Shown one piece after another: positions 23,842 to 34,266 of a DNA stretch of 64,000 nt. The notes beneath the pieces are model-generated. The model made no database searches, was not told the DNA's origin, and saw only the letters and a list, made by a program, of their open reading frames with translations. The stretch is from contig NZ_JAIOUO010000005.1 of assembly GCF_019931195.1 (NCBI RefSeq), positions 1-64,000 on the forward strand, in the 5' to 3' direction. This stretch comes from Marinobacter sp. F4216 (GTDB taxonomy: Bacteria; Pseudomonadota; Gammaproteobacteria; Pseudomonadales; Oleiphilaceae). Each line of letters opens with the position of its first letter. Within the stretch, counting starts at the first letter, position 1. The position numbers and the translations under genes are program-made.

Positions 23842-24677
23842 CGGCCCTCCTGCACGTACACCCAGTTGGTTCGCACGTTATCGCACACGATGATGTTCCG
23901 GTTGATCACCTGGCACTGCTCCAGGCGCTCTGGCAGGTCATCGTGGTAGCGGGCCTTCACGGCCAGGGTCTTCTTGTCCTGCTTCAGCAGACGAAAGGTC
24001 TCTTCCATGCGGGCCGCGAAGTCCACGCCACCGTCCTCCAGGGTGTGAAACGCGTTGTGGAACGCGGTGAAGCTCATGGTATTGGCGCCCAGCCCGATGC
24101 TGAGCATGGCGGGGATGTAACGGTCGTAGGCGGTGGACAGATACTGGCGCACGGCGTCCGGGTCCTGCCTGTTGCCCTCAAAGGAAGTCAGTCCCAGACG
24201 ATTCTCGTCCCCGAGTACGCCAGGGGCGAGCTGGCTGTTGGGCTGATTGTCCGCCAGCAGGAAGGAGCGTTCGGGACAGCGGATGTGATCCCCGGCCAGC
24301 TGGCAATCCGACAAGGACGGAGCCAGGCCTTGTAAAGCCGGTTGTTCCACGGGGGATTCTGGCCGCGTACCAGTCGCAGCCGTGGTATTGGGTTCCGGAT
24401 TCGGCTCCGGTGTTTTCGGTGGCGCCACGGCGTCAGGCACCGCCAGCCCGTGGCGCTGGGCCGGCCGGCGCAATAACAGCGCCTGTACGCCGGGATCGTT
24501 GCGCCGGAAATCCACAGGCGATGGTAAACGAGCCCCTTCACCCCGGGCGACAAGATCGCAGTACAGCTGGTCCAGCTCCGTCCGCACCTCCAGCCCACAG
24601 GCGGGTTCAGCCGCCCGGACAGTGGCTGACAACATCAGCACAACTGCTACGCCTGTCCGCCATGTACCACCAGCCAT
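23838..24677 (-). CDS. Exported hypothetical protein, 279 aa
   Basis: Signal peptide (WRTGVAVVLMLSATVRA, cleaved before AEPACG). An early segment ELDQLYCDLVARGEGARLPS is followed by a Pro/Thr linker, then a domain with SDCQLAGDHIRCPERSF, YDRYIPAMLSIGLGANTMSF and a C-terminal ERLEQCQVINRNIIVCDN. The Cys pairs suggest periplasmic disulfides. Family not recognised. ATG start preceded by GGAGG. Single gene. Confidence 0.75.
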   Translation of the reverse strand: MAGGTWRTGVAVVLMLSATVRAAEPACGLEVRTELDQLYCDLVARGEGARLPSPVDFRRNDPGVQALLLRRPAQRHGLAVPDAVAPPKTPEPNPEPNTTAATGTRPESPVEQPALQGLAPSLSDCQLAGDHIRCPERSFLLADNQPNSQLAPGVLGDENRLGLTSFEGNRQDPDAVRQYLSTAYDRYIPAMLSIGLGANTMSFTAFHNAFHTLEDGGVDFAARMEETFRLLKQDKKTLAVKARYHDDLPERLEQCQVINRNIIVCDNVRTNWVYVQEGR

Positions 24678-25074
24678 ACTCTGCCCTGCCTCCTTCGTCC
24701 GTTGCTAACGAGTCGTCAGGGCAGTTTACATCAAGCGTCAGAAAGGCGCCGCGCCGGGTCAGACAGCAGTGTGTTCAGTGCCCACGGTCACGGGTTCGGG
24801 TTCACACCGATACTGTCGGGCATCAAAACGTCAGGTTCGCTGCCGGGCAAACATCCGGCTCCCGGCGGGATTCTGTTCGAAGGCAAAAGAGTACAGCGCG
24901 GACTGCACGTCCCTGGCGCAGGGGGCATTGGCGGCATTTCAGCAGAGCGGGCAAACGGGTACTGGTGCACAGGATGATGACTGCAGGTCGCTAAAAGCAG
25001 GCAGTTTTTTCAGCTTGCACTAGGCTTCAGAGGTGACACCTGGTTCATCGATTCGGCCGGAGGAGGCGGGCAAA
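24678..25074. other. Intergenic stretch, no gene seen
   Basis: Nearly 400 bases between a divergent hypothetical gene and pntA. It should carry both promoters. No RNA gene or clear operator was recognised; short GC-rich inverted repeats are present but unremarkable. Confidence 0.4.
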
Positions 25075-26652
25075 ATGAAACTGGGCATCCCGAAGGAGAT
25101 TTTCACGGACGAGAAACGGGTCGCCGCAACCCCACCGTCCGTCCACAAGCTGATCGACCTTGGTTACGAGGTGATCGTCGAACCCGGCGCCGGCGAAGCC
25201 GCGCACTACCAGGACGACGCCTACGAGCACGCCGGCGCTACTCTGGCGGTGGACACCAAATCCCTGTGGCAGGAAGCGGACTTTATCCTGAAAGTCCGCG
25301 CCCCCATGGAGAACCCGGCGCTGGGCTTACACGAAGCGGATCTGATGAAAGAAGGCGCTTACCTGGCCAGCTACATCTGGCCGGCCCAGAACGCCGATCT
25401 GCTGGAGAAGCTCGCGGCACGGCACATCACCAGCTTTGCCATCGACAGCCTGCCCCGCATCAGCCGGGCCCAGAAGATGGACGCCCTGAGCGCCATGGCC
25501 AACATCGCCGGTTACCGTGCGGTGATTGAGGCCGCCAATCACTTTGGCCGGTTCTTCACCGGCCAGGTCACTGCCGCCGGCAAGGTACCGCCCGCCAAGG
25601 TGATGGTGATTGGTGCCGGTGTGGCCGGTCTGGCGGCGGTAGGTGCGGCCAACAGCCTGGGCGCGGTGGTTCGCGCCTTTGACACCCGGCTGGAAGTGAA
25701 AGAGCAGATCGAAAGCATGGGCGCCCAGTTCCTGGAGCTGGACTTCGGCGACGAGGACGGCAGCGGCTCCGGCGGCTACGCCAAGCAGATGAGCGATGAA
25801 TTCATCCAGGCGGAAATGGCCCTGTTCGCCGAACAGGCCCGGGAAGTAGACATCATCATCACCACCGCCCTGATCCCCGGCAAGCCGGCACCCAAGCTGA
25901 TCACCGAGGACATGGTGAAATCCATGAAACCGGGCAGCGTGATTGTTGACCTGGCCTCCGAGCGCGGCGGCAACTGCGAGCTGACCGAGCCCGGCAAGGT
26001 TGCCCAGAAACACGACGTCACCCTCATTGGCTACACCGACCTGCCCAGCCGCATGGCCAAGGTGGCCAGTGACCTGTACTCCACCAACCTGTTCCATCTG
26101 ATCACCGAGCTGACGCCAGAGAAAGACGGCGTACCGGTGGTGGATATGGAAGACGAGGTCATCCGCGGACTGACGGTGGTCAACGGCAAGGACATCACCT
26201 GGCCGCCACCGGCCCCCAAATCAGCGGTCAGCCCCAAACCCGCTCCGGGTACTGAAGAACCCGCAGTGCCGGAAACGAAGAAATCGGGCAAAGCGGCAGC
26301 GACCGGCAAAGTCATTGGCAAGCTGGCGTTGCTGGCCGTGACGGCGGCCGCACTCTACGGAGTCGGAGCCTATGCCCCCGAAAGTTTCCTGAGTCACTTC
26401 ACCGTGTTCGTGCTGGCCTGCTTCATCGGCTGGCAGGTGATCTGGAACGTGACACCGTCCCTGCATACGCCCCTGATGAGCGTGACCAACGCCATCAGCG
26501 GCATCATCGTGATCGGCGCCATGCTGCATCTGGCGCAGGCTGAAAACATTGCCGTCGGGATCATGGCGTTTGTGGCGGTGCTGATTGCCAGCATCAATGT
26601 GGGCGGGGGCTTCCGGGTCACCCACCGCATGCTGAAAATGTTCCGTAAATAG
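25075..26652 (+). CDS. pntA: NAD(P) transhydrogenase subunit alpha
   Basis: The 525-aa chain combines the NAD(H)-binding domain I and the membrane part, as in E. coli PntA (510 aa). It starts [20 protein letters not shown], has the Rossmann loop [20 protein letters not shown] near residue 175, [13 protein letters not shown], and after a Pro/Lys linker (about 395-425) several membrane helices. With PntB it couples proton entry to NADPH formation at the inner membrane. ATG with GGAGG. pntB follows after 11 bases. Confidence 0.97.
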   Translation: MKLGIPKEIFTDEKRVAATPPSVHKLIDLGYEVIVEPGAGEAAHYQDDAYEHAGATLAVDTKSLWQEADFILKVRAPMENPALGLHEADLMKEGAYLASYIWPAQNADLLEKLAARHITSFAIDSLPRISRAQKMDALSAMANIAGYRAVIEAANHFGRFFTGQVTAAGKVPPAKVMVIGAGVAGLAAVGAANSLGAVVRAFDTRLEVKEQIESMGAQFLELDFGDEDGSGSGGYAKQMSDEFIQAEMALFAEQAREVDIIITTALIPGKPAPKLITEDMVKSMKPGSVIVDLASERGGNCELTEPGKVAQKHDVTLIGYTDLPSRMAKVASDLYSTNLFHLITELTPEKDGVPVVDMEDEVIRGLTVVNGKDITWPPPAPKSAVSPKPAPGTEEPAVPETKKSGKAAATGKVIGKLALLAVTAAALYGVGAYAPESFLSHFTVFVLACFIGWQVIWNVTPSLHTPLMSVTNAISGIIVIGAMLHLAQAENIAVGIMAFVAVLIASINVGGGFRVTHRMLKMFRK

Positions 26653-26663
26653 GAGGCACAACC

Positions 26664-28058
26664 ATGAGCACCGGACTCGTCAGTGTCGCCTATGTGGTGG
26701 CCAGCGTTCTGTTCATTCTCAGCCTGGGCGGCCTCAGCCACCAGGAATCCGCCCGTCGGGGCAACTGGTACGGTGTGGCCGGCATCCTCATCGCCCTGGT
26801 GGCCACCGTCGCCGGGGTGACCGGTGGTGGCCTGATCGCCATTGCCATTGCCGTTTTGCTGGGTGCCGCGGGCGGCATCCTGATCGCCAACCGGGTCGAA
26901 ATGACCCAGATGCCACAGCTGGTGGCCCTGCTGCACAGCTTTGTCGGTCTGGCCGCTGTGCTGGTGGGTTTCGCCGGTTACATCGAACCCCTGAAAGCCA
27001 CCACCGGCACCGAACACACGATCAAACTGGTGGAGGTGTTCGTGGGCATCTTCATCGGCGCCATCACGTTCACCGGTTCGCTGGTGGCCTGTGGAAAACT
27101 CGATGGCCGCATCGACAGCAAGCCCCTCACGCTACCGGGCCGGCACCTGATGAATCTGGCGGCGGTGATCGCCTCCGTGGCACTGGGCGCGTGGTTTCTT
27201 GGCACCGACAGCATGACCCTGGGCATCGTCGCCCTGGTCGTGATGACGCTCATAGCCTCTGCCCTGGGGGTTCACCTGATCATGGCCATCGGCGGTGCCG
27301 ACATGCCGGTGGTGGTGTCCATGCTGAACAGCTATTCCGGCTGGGCGGCGGCATCCATCGGCTTCATGTTGGGCAATGACCTGTTGATTGTCACCGGCGC
27401 ACTGGTGGGCAGCAGCGGTGCCATTCTCAGCTACATCATGTGCCGGGCGATGAACCGCTCGTTTATCAGCGTCATTCTGGGTGGTTTTGGCCAGAGCGGC
27501 GGCAGCAGCGCAGCGGTGGATGGTGACCAGTCGGTCCAGGAGATCAGCGCCGACGATGTGTGCGAGGAACTCCGCAACTCCGACTCGGTGATTATCGTGC
27601 CGGGTTACGGTATGGCGGTGGCCCAGGCCCAGAATGGCGTCAGCGACATGACCAAGATCCTTCGGGACAAGGGTGTGAACGTCCGTTTCGGCATCCATCC
27701 GGTGGCCGGGCGGCTACCCGGGCATATGAACGTCCTGCTGGCCGAAGCCCATGTTCCCTATGACATCGTGCTGGAAATGGACGAGATCAACGAGGATTTC
27801 CCGGAAACCGACGTGGTGCTGGTGATTGGTGCCAACGACACCGTGAACCCGGCCGCCGCGGAGGATCCCGGCAGTCCCATTGCCGGCATGCCGGTGCTGG
27901 AAGTCTGGAAGGCGCGAACCGTGGTGATCCTCAAGCGGGGCATGGCCACCGGCTATTCCGGCGTGGAAAACCCGCTGTTCTTCAAGGATAACGCCCACAT
28001 GTTGTTCGGGGATGCCAAGGACAGCATCGACAAACTGGTCAGCGGCCTGCGGGGTTAA
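26664..28058 (+). CDS. pntB: NAD(P) transhydrogenase subunit beta
   Basis: 464 aa, the usual length. The N-terminal half is polytopic membrane domain II. The C-terminal NADP(H)-binding domain III has [40 protein letters not shown] and [14 protein letters not shown]. It forms the membrane-embedded transhydrogenase with PntA. Ribosome site AGGAGG, and a terminator just after the stop. Confidence 0.97.
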   Translation: MSTGLVSVAYVVASVLFILSLGGLSHQESARRGNWYGVAGILIALVATVAGVTGGGLIAIAIAVLLGAAGGILIANRVEMTQMPQLVALLHSFVGLAAVLVGFAGYIEPLKATTGTEHTIKLVEVFVGIFIGAITFTGSLVACGKLDGRIDSKPLTLPGRHLMNLAAVIASVALGAWFLGTDSMTLGIVALVVMTLIASALGVHLIMAIGGADMPVVVSMLNSYSGWAAASIGFMLGNDLLIVTGALVGSSGAILSYIMCRAMNRSFISVILGGFGQSGGSSAAVDGDQSVQEISADDVCEELRNSDSVIIVPGYGMAVAQAQNGVSDMTKILRDKGVNVRFGIHPVAGRLPGHMNVLLAEAHVPYDIVLEMDEINEDFPETDVVLVIGANDTVNPAAAEDPGSPIAGMPVLEVWKARTVVILKRGMATGYSGVENPLFFKDNAHMLFGDAKDSIDKLVSGLRG

Positions 28059-28073
28059 TCCGCAGGCAAAGAA

Positions 28074-28094
28074 AGCCCCGGGATTACCGGGGCT
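28074..28094. terminator. Bidirectional terminator, pntB / OYE gene
   Basis: AGCCCCGG and CCGGGGCT pair around GATTA between two converging genes, flanked by A-rich and G/A sequence. Confidence 0.65.
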
Positions 28095-28109
28095 GAAGAG
28101 GTACGCAGA

Positions 28110-29222
28110 TCAGTACAGTTTGGCCAGTGACTTCCTGGCGAAGGCCTCGACTTCACTCAGCCGGCCTTCCTTCACTTTGACCAGCCACTCCGGGTCCTGC
28201 AGCAGGGCCCGGCCTACGGCAATCAGTTCAAACTCCCGGTTGTTCATCCGCTCAACCAGTTCGTCGATACCGGCCTGTTCCACCGCCTCTTTCTTGCTGG
28301 CGAAGGTGCCACTGATGAAGTCCTCGGTCAGGCCGACACTGCCCACCGACATGGTCGGTTTGCCGGTCAGCTTCTGGGTCCAGCCGGCCAGGTTCAGGTT
28401 GGAACCTTCAAATTCCGGCTCCCAGAATCGACGGGTGGAAGCGTGGAAGATGTCCACGCCGGCTTCCACCAGCGGCTTCAGGAAGGCGTCCAGCTCGTCC
28501 GGGCTGTTCACCAGACGGGCCTCGTAGTCCTGCTGCTTCCACTGGGAGAAACGCAGCATGATCGGGAAGTCCGGCCCGACCTGATGACGTACCGCCTCAA
28601 CGATTTCGACCACGAAGCGCAGACGGTTTTCCATGCTACCGCCGTATTCGTCGTCACGCTGGTTGGTGCCTTCCCACAGGAACTGGTCCAGCAGGTAGCC
28701 GTGGGCACCGTGAATCTCGACACCGTCAAAGCCAATGGCCTTGGCGTCCTGAGCGGCGTCGGCAAACGCTTTGATCACATCATCGATGTCGTCCTTGGTC
28801 ATCGCCTTGCCATTTGGCTTGCCTGGAGCAAACAGGCCGGACGGGCTGTAACCAGGCACGGACGGATCCGGCTCGGTGCCTTCTTTACGCACCGCACCCA
28901 CATGCCAGAGCTGGGGGAAAATCTTGCCGCCCGCGTCGTGCACCGCGTCGACCACCTTCTTCCAGCCGGCCAGCGCTTCATCGCCGTGAAACGCCGGTAC
29001 ATTCGGATAACCGTTGGCGCCGTCATGATTGACCGTGGTGCCTTCGGTGATCAGCAGACCAACCCCACCCTCGGCGCGGCGACGGTAATACTCCACCACT
29101 TCATCAGTAGGCACGCCACCGGGTGAAAAATTCCGGGTCATGGGCGCCATGGCCACACGGTTGCGGAGCTTCAGGTTCTGAATCTCAAACGGTTCGAACA
29201 GAGGACCCAGATTCATGCTCAT
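28110..29222 (-). CDS. Old Yellow Enzyme-family NADH:flavin oxidoreductase
   Basis: A 370-aa TIM-barrel flavoprotein. LKLRNRVAMAPMTRNFSPGG and the active-site stretch GFDGVEIHGAHGYLLDQFLW (with H and neighbouring N-Q-R-D-D-E-Y-G-G-S) are the family marks; phosphate-binding residues lie in ELIAVGRALLQDPEW. OYEs reduce activated C=C bonds of enones and nitro-compounds with NAD(P)H. The ATG at 29222 has AGGAG eight bases upstream. It is divergent from an HxlR regulator, which probably controls it through the tandem repeats between them. Confidence 0.92.
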   Translation of the reverse strand: MSMNLGPLFEPFEIQNLKLRNRVAMAPMTRNFSPGGVPTDEVVEYYRRRAEGGVGLLITEGTTVNHDGANGYPNVPAFHGDEALAGWKKVVDAVHDAGGKIFPQLWHVGAVRKEGTEPDPSVPGYSPSGLFAPGKPNGKAMTKDDIDDVIKAFADAAQDAKAIGFDGVEIHGAHGYLLDQFLWEGTNQRDDEYGGSMENRLRFVVEIVEAVRHQVGPDFPIMLRFSQWKQQDYEARLVNSPDELDAFLKPLVEAGVDIFHASTRRFWEPEFEGSNLNLAGWTQKLTGKPTMSVGSVGLTEDFISGTFASKKEAVEQAGIDELVERMNNREFELIAVGRALLQDPEWLVKVKEGRLSEVEAFARKSLAKLY

Positions 29223-29288
29223 CAAAAAAACTCCTTCATAAGGATTCAGGCTGTGGATGAGGGCTCGAAAACAAAGTAGCTACCTCAT

Positions 29289-29344
29289 CAATTTGGTTTC
29301 TTAACGCAACCCTATTCAATTTGGTTTTAAAATGCAACCCTATT
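29289..29344. promoter_or_regulatory. Tandem 28-bp operator-like repeats
   Basis: Two head-to-tail copies (29289-29316 and 29317-29344), each starting caatttggttt and ending gcaaccctatt, with 4 differences in 28. Each contains the dyad GGTT-N9-AACC. They fill the space just before the HxlR start and upstream of the OYE gene, so they are good candidates for HxlR binding sites. Confidence 0.7.
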
Positions 29345-29360
29345 CGCTACACTGCCCTAC

Positions 29361-29831
29361 ATGGCCAGAAAACGTTTTGATGACTCCAATTGCTCCGTCG
29401 CCCGCGCCCTGAATGAGGTCGGTGACTGGTGGTCCCTGCTGATTGTGCTGCACGCCATGTACGGCACCCGCCGGTTCGTGGATTTTCAGCAGGAACTGGG
29501 CATCGCCAAGAACATTCTGTGTGATCGCCTGGCTCGCCTGGTGGATAACGAAGTACTGAAGAAGGTGGATGTGGGTGAGCATGGCTCACGCTTCGAATAC
29601 CGCCTGACCGACAAGGGCCGGGATCTGTTCCCCGTGGTGATCGCGCTGCGCCAGTGGGGCGACAAGTGGAACCCGGCGCCGGACGAACAACCGCTCGACC
29701 TGCGCGATCGCACCAGCGGCCAGCCTATCGGCCCGGTACAGGTGCGGGATGCCCAGGGGCAGCCACTGTCCGTCCGGGACGTTTTCATTCCCGAAGAATC
29801 CCTGCCGGGAAACAAAAAGCGCCCGGCCTGA
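29361..29831 (+). CDS. HxlR-family transcriptional regulator
   Basis: A winged-helix protein of 156 aa. It opens ARKRFDDSNCSVARALNEVG, with the N-terminal Cys shared by redox-sensing HxlR members, then DWWSLLIVLHAMYGTRRFVD, FQQELGIAKNILCDRLARLV and the wing FEYRLTDKGRDLFPVV. HxlR proteins bind as dimers to short dyads and respond to thiol-reactive or carbonyl compounds, which fits control of the divergent Old Yellow Enzyme and of itself. Confidence 0.9.
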   Translation: MARKRFDDSNCSVARALNEVGDWWSLLIVLHAMYGTRRFVDFQQELGIAKNILCDRLARLVDNEVLKKVDVGEHGSRFEYRLTDKGRDLFPVVIALRQWGDKWNPAPDEQPLDLRDRTSGQPIGPVQVRDAQGQPLSVRDVFIPEESLPGNKKRPA

Positions 29832-29863
29832 TAATCCGTAAAAGCCCGCCAGCTAACGTTTTC

Positions 29864-29877
29864 TTGAGCCATATCAA
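29864..29877 (+). promoter_or_regulatory. Anr/FNR-like box upstream of OmpW gene
   Basis: TTGAG-CCAT-ATCAA matches TTGAT-N4-ATCAA at all but one position, 114 bases upstream of the OmpW start. FNR control of ompW is known in enterobacteria. Confidence 0.5.
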
Positions 29878-29990
29878 GCCTCCGGACAAACCCCTCCTGT
29901 GGGCTGGCGAATCTTGCCCCAGATCAATTTCCCCTTCTGCCCTGGCCTTAACCTGAACCCATCACAAGATTTCAGGTTAAGGAGATAATC

Positions 29991-30740
29991 ATGTCCCGCA
30001 CATTCAAGCTCAGCGTACTTGCCGCCGGCCTTCTGGCTGCCGCCCCCATCGTGAACGCCTATGAGGCTGGCGATTTCATCGGTCGCGCCGGCGCTGCCAC
30101 CGTGGATCCGGATTCATCCAGCAGCAACCTGCGAACCTCCCTGCCCGGGCTGGAGGTCGTTAACGGGGCTCAGGTCAGTGTCGATAAGGACACCCAGCTG
30201 GGGCTCACCCTCACCTACATGATGACCGACCAGATTGGTCTGGGCGTGCTGGCCGCAACGCCGTTCAAGCACGACATTAAAGGCGACGGCGCTGCCCTGA
30301 GCGGCACCGGCAAACTGGCCGAGACCAAGCATCTGCCGCCAACCGTTACCGTGCAGTTCTTCCCCATGCCCTCTGGCAGCAAGTTCCAGCCGTACGCTGG
30401 CCTCGGCGTGAACTACACCAACTTCTTTGAAGAGAAGACCACCCAGACACTGACCGATACCCTGGATGGTGCGGCGCAGGCGGTGCTGGGAACGCCAGCC
30501 GGCACCGTCGACCGGACAGATATCAAGCTGGACGACAGTTTCGGCCTGGCCGGCGAACTGGGCTTCGACTACCTGATCACCGACAACCTGGGAGTCAACG
30601 CGACCGTCTGGTGGATTGATATCGACACCGACGCCGATATCGGTGTTTACGCCGCCGACGGCAGCAAAATCACCACCGGTAAGCTGGACGTCGAGATCGA
30701 CCCCTGGGTTTACATGGTGGGTCTGACCTACAAGTTTTAA
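29991..30740 (+). CDS. ompW: OmpW-family outer-membrane protein
   Basis: Signal peptide MSRTFKLSVLAAGLLAAAPI ending N-A, then EAGDFIGRAGAATVDPD, GLTLTYMMTDQIGLGVLAAT, PYAGLGVNYTNFFEE and a C-terminal PWVYMVGLTYKF with the terminal Phe of barrel proteins. This is the eight-strand OmpW barrel (249 aa), a narrow hydrophobic channel. An Anr/FNR-like site upstream and a strong terminator downstream make it a single-gene unit. Confidence 0.92.
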   Translation: MSRTFKLSVLAAGLLAAAPIVNAYEAGDFIGRAGAATVDPDSSSSNLRTSLPGLEVVNGAQVSVDKDTQLGLTLTYMMTDQIGLGVLAATPFKHDIKGDGAALSGTGKLAETKHLPPTVTVQFFPMPSGSKFQPYAGLGVNYTNFFEEKTTQTLTDTLDGAAQAVLGTPAGTVDRTDIKLDDSFGLAGELGFDYLITDNLGVNATVWWIDIDTDADIGVYAADGSKITTGKLDVEIDPWVYMVGLTYKF

Positions 30741-30800
30741 GTCTGTACCGTCCGGCCGGCTGACCGGGGGGTGCAAGCAAGCCGACGGTACACTCCCCTC

Positions 30801-30827
30801 GCGGGGCCTTGATGGCCCCGCTTTTTT
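30801..30827 (+). terminator. Terminator of ompW
   Basis: GCGGGGCC pairs with GGCCCCGC, followed by seven T's. Confidence 0.9.
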
Positions 30828-30841
30828 AATCCGACACAAAC

Positions 30842-30871
30842 AAAAAGGCGGAGCATGTGCTCCGCCTTTTT
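30842..30871 (-). terminator. Terminator of rhlE
   Basis: AAAAAGGCGGAGCA pairs with TGCTCCGCCTTTTT, 20 bases beyond the rhlE stop. It is symmetric and could stop transcription from both sides. Confidence 0.85.
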
Positions 30872-30890
30872 GGCTTTCCTTTATGGCAGG

Positions 30891-32195
30891 TCAGGCACTG
30901 GCGCGCTGACTGCGGCCACGCTGGCCGCCACCGCCATTTCCATTACCATTACCACTGCGCCCGCCGGGCTTGGCACCAAAGCTGCGCGGTTTGCCATTAC
31001 CGCCGCCCGGGCGCTTGCGCGCCTTGCTCGGATCGGCCTTGGCCTTCGGCTTGAGCGGCAGGTTGTTGGTCGGTTCAAAACCGTCCACCACCGTACGCGG
31101 CAACTGCTTCTTGATCAGCTTTTCGATACCCGCCAGCAATTTGCCTTCGTCAGCACTCACCAGTGACAGGGCGTGGCCGCTCTCGCCGGCACGACCGGTC
31201 CGACCGATACGGTGCACGTAGTCTTCCGGCACATTGGGCAGTTCAAAATTCACTACCTGCGGCAACTGCTTGATGTCCAGGCCCCGGGCAGCGATGTCGG
31301 TGGCCACCAGGACACGAATATCCCCTTGCTTGAATTCATTCAGGGCCCGGGTACGTGCGCCCTGGGACTTGTTGCCGTGAATCGCTGCGGCGGTGATGCC
31401 ATCGCGCTCCAGCTTCTGGGTCAGGCGGTTGGCACCGTGCTTGGTGCGGGTGAATACCAGTACCTGTTCCCAGCTGTGATCGCGAACCAGCTTGCTCAGA
31501 AGTGCCGTTTTCTGGCTCTGATCCACAGGGTAAACCGACTGCTTCACCCGCTCTGCAGTGGTGTTGCGAGCGGCCACTTCCACTTGCACGGGGTTATCCA
31601 GCAGGCCCTGCGCCAGTGAGCGAATCTCGTTCGAAAAAGTGGCGGAGAACAGCAGGTTCTGACGTTTTTCAGGCAACAGCGCGAGAATCTTGCGGATGTC
31701 GCGGATAAAGCCCATGTCCAGCATCCGGTCGGCTTCGTCCAGCACCAGCACTTCCACCTCGTTCAGGCGAACGGCGTTCTGCTGGTACAGATCCATCAAA
31801 CGTCCCGGCGTTGCCACCAGAACGTCCAGACCCTTGCGCAGCTTCATCATCTGCGGATTGATTTTTACCCCGCCAAACACCACGGCGGAACGGGTGGGCA
31901 GGTACGCACTGTAGCGGGCTACGTTGTCGTGTACCTGAGCCGCCAGTTCGCGGGTCGGTGCGAGGATCAGGGCACGAGGCCCCTTGCCGGTGCGTGGCTT
32001 TTCCGACAGGCGCTGCAGCAGCGGCAGGGTAAAGCCGGCGGTTTTGCCGGTTCCTGTCTGTGCGGCGGCCATAACATCCTTGCCGGACAGCACCGCGGGA
32101 ATCGCCTTGGCCTGGATGGGGGACGGGGTTTCGTAACCCTGCTCGGAAGTGGCACGTACCAGCTGCTCGGACAAGCCGAGTGAAGAAAAACTCAT
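30891..32195 (-). CDS. rhlE: DEAD-box RNA helicase RhlE
   Basis: All helicase motifs are visible: [12 protein letters not shown] (Q), AQTGTGKT (I), PTRELAAQ (Ia), TPGRL (Ib), DEAD (II), SAT (III), [10 protein letters not shown] (V) and HRIGRTGR (VI). The 434-aa chain ends in a Gly/Arg/Asn-rich basic tail. It opens [13 protein letters not shown] and lacks long extra domains, as in RhlE. It remodels RNA structure during ribosome assembly and RNA decay in the cytoplasm. Confidence 0.93.
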   Translation of the reverse strand: MSFSSLGLSEQLVRATSEQGYETPSPIQAKAIPAVLSGKDVMAAAQTGTGKTAGFTLPLLQRLSEKPRTGKGPRALILAPTRELAAQVHDNVARYSAYLPTRSAVVFGGVKINPQMMKLRKGLDVLVATPGRLMDLYQQNAVRLNEVEVLVLDEADRMLDMGFIRDIRKILALLPEKRQNLLFSATFSNEIRSLAQGLLDNPVQVEVAARNTTAERVKQSVYPVDQSQKTALLSKLVRDHSWEQVLVFTRTKHGANRLTQKLERDGITAAAIHGNKSQGARTRALNEFKQGDIRVLVATDIAARGLDIKQLPQVVNFELPNVPEDYVHRIGRTGRAGESGHALSLVSADEGKLLAGIEKLIKKQLPRTVVDGFEPTNNLPLKPKAKADPSKARKRPGGGNGKPRSFGAKPGGRSGNGNGNGGGGQRGRSQRASA

Positions 32196-32474
32196 ATAAG
32201 ATCAACTCTTGATTATTCTGCCTCCACGAACGCCGGGACCGGTGAATGCGGGCAGATGCCATGATGATTCATGGAAAAAAGACGACTACGGTCACGCGCC
32301 GTTCAACGGGGTGACGTCCTCTGACAGGTCGTATGGAGGTTCGCATGGCGGTCATTCGCCAAAAACTGCGGAATCCCTAGAGGCAGGATGCAGGCACACT
32401 AACAGAGCACTGGGGAATAAGCTATAGGTGTTTTTATTCACCCCAGCGCTAAAGAAACCAAATGGCGGCCAGAT

Positions 32475-33395
32475 TCAGTAAATGCTGGGCGCGCCTTCGG
32501 GGCGGGTTTTGAAGCGTTTGTGCAGCCACAGGTACTGGTCTGGCAACTCCCGAATGGTGCTCTCGATAAAGCCGTTCCAGGTTTTCGCATCCTGTTTCGG
32601 ATCGTCACCAAACCCTTCCTGAATGGGCGAAAACTCGACCCGGTAGCCACCATCGGGCAGCCTAAGATGACTCACACAGATAATCGCCGCTCCGGATTCC
32701 CGGGCGATGTAACTGGGGGTGGTAATGCACCCGGCCTGAATCCCGAAGAAAGGTGCAAATACTTCGGTCTTGCGACCAAAATCCTGGTCACACGCATACC
32801 AGACCTGCCCCCCCTCTTTCAGGAACTCCATCATCGGGCGCAGCTCGCGCTTGGTAAACGGGCGAATGTTGAAATGGCGACGCCGGCCCCGCTCGATCAT
32901 CCGGTCAATCACCGGATTGTTGTTCGGGCGATACATATAGCCGGGCTTATCCAGGTTGCTGGCAACCAGCGGAAGGGCAAAATCAAAGATGCTGTAATGG
33001 CCACCAATCAGCAGCACCCCCCGGCCCTGCTTCCTGGCCTCTTCCAGGTGCTCCCGACCCAGAACGATCTCGCTTTCGCAGTAGGGAGCGACATCCCGCC
33101 ACCAGGCGTGGGTGCTTTCCAGCATACCGCGGGTTGACGCAACGAACGTATCTTCAACCAGCCGCTTCCGGGCAGCGTCATCCAGTTCTGGCAGGCAGGC
33201 CTTCAGGTTGGCATCCACGACCCTGGCCCTGGATTTCAGTTTGCGCGCCAGTTTACGCCCCAGCCAGTCACCGAAACGTTGCTTGGTCGCCATCGGCAAT
33301 AAGGACACCAACCAGAGGATGAAAACCGTGATCCAGGCCCCCAGAAAGGCCGGATGCCATAAAGGACGCTTTGAATTCTTTCGACGTGAAGCCAT
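32475..33395 (-). CDS. LpxL/HtrB-type lipid A acyltransferase
   Basis: A 306-aa protein with one N-terminal membrane helix (FLGAWITVFILWLVSLLP), the catalytic H-x4-D in LLIGGHYSIFDFALP, and MYRPNNNPVIDRMIERGRRR downstream, as in late acyltransferases of lipid A. It would add a secondary acyl chain to Kdo2-lipid IV-A at the inner membrane. Whether it is the LpxL or LpxM type cannot be told. Bases 32196-32474 upstream of rhlE and after this gene hold nothing recognised. Confidence 0.88.
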   Translation of the reverse strand: MASRRKNSKRPLWHPAFLGAWITVFILWLVSLLPMATKQRFGDWLGRKLARKLKSRARVVDANLKACLPELDDAARKRLVEDTFVASTRGMLESTHAWWRDVAPYCESEIVLGREHLEEARKQGRGVLLIGGHYSIFDFALPLVASNLDKPGYMYRPNNNPVIDRMIERGRRRHFNIRPFTKRELRPMMEFLKEGGQVWYACDQDFGRKTEVFAPFFGIQAGCITTPSYIARESGAAIICVSHLRLPDGGYRVEFSPIQEGFGDDPKQDAKTWNGFIESTIRELPDQYLWLHKRFKTRPEGAPSIY

Positions 33396-33552
33396 ACCAC
33401 CATCACCTTTTACCGTAAGAAAAACCGGTCATCCCCGAGCTCCGGAGGACGCCAATCGGTTCGAGAGCTGCGCAGCCTGCCACAGTCACTCGCGGTTTGG
33501 TGTAAAATTTTGCAGCAACGCCCGGCCGGGCGCGGTTGCCTCAAGCGTCGAA

Positions 33553-34008
33553 TCAGCGCGTGGCCATACTGGCAAAATTATCCAGGGCAGCTTCCACTTT
33601 CGCCAGAACCTCATCACAGCCTTCGATTCCGTGGCGCGCCTTCAGATAGGCCGGATCATTGTACCCAAGCCAGACCTGCCCCTCGTTATCCTCCCAGATC
33701 AGCGCCTTCTGGGGCAGATCCACCGCCACGCTCTGGGCACACTGCATCAGGGGCGTCCCCACTTTCGGGTTGCCGAAAATCACCACCTCGGTGGGTCGCA
33801 ACTCGGCGCCCACCGATCCGGCGCCAGCGGCGTGATCGATCCGGTTCATGACCATCATGCCTTTGTCCTGCAGGGCAGCAACCAGCCTTTCCGTGGTGTC
33901 CGATACGCTGTGGTTACTTTTGACCGCAATCAGGCCATCAGCCGCCTGCGCCAGACCAGACAACAGTAGCGCGGAAACCACGAACACCAGCTTCCTTAAC
34001 AGAGTCAT
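33553..34008 (-). CDS. DUF302-family exported protein
   Basis: Signal peptide (LLRKLVFVVSALLLSGLAQA) followed by the DUF302 fold: IAVKSNHSVSDTTERLVAAL, RPTEVVIFGNPKVGTPLMQ and PQKALIWEDNEGQVWLGYND. The family is of unknown function, with a small alpha/beta structure. I took the ATG at 34008 (AAAGGA eight bases upstream) over the GTG at 34017. 151 aa. Confidence 0.88.
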   Translation of the reverse strand: MTLLRKLVFVVSALLLSGLAQAADGLIAVKSNHSVSDTTERLVAALQDKGMMVMNRIDHAAGAGSVGAELRPTEVVIFGNPKVGTPLMQCAQSVAVDLPQKALIWEDNEGQVWLGYNDPAYLKARHGIEGCDEVLAKVEAALDNFASMATR

Positions 34009-34266
34009 TGTCACCATCCTTTATCCGGGAATAGACCAACAATACTAGACCACCAGATCCGTCCATGATCCCTGGCACTGGCTTCCGTTGATACTCTATG
34101 CTCAGTCACTCATGACCGCCCGTCACTCACCGGTGCCGGTGTAATGGCTGATTGGCGATTCGCTGCTACATTTATTAGATAGCCAACAACTGAACAGCTG
34201 GATGTTCGCTGGCCGTTTCAGGACAGGCTGCAAATCTTATTGACCATCAACGCAGCAGGTTCCTAA

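Noticed and set aside
29289..29344. A mini CRISPR array
   Set aside because: Only two abutting repeats with no spacer between them; a pair of operators fits better.
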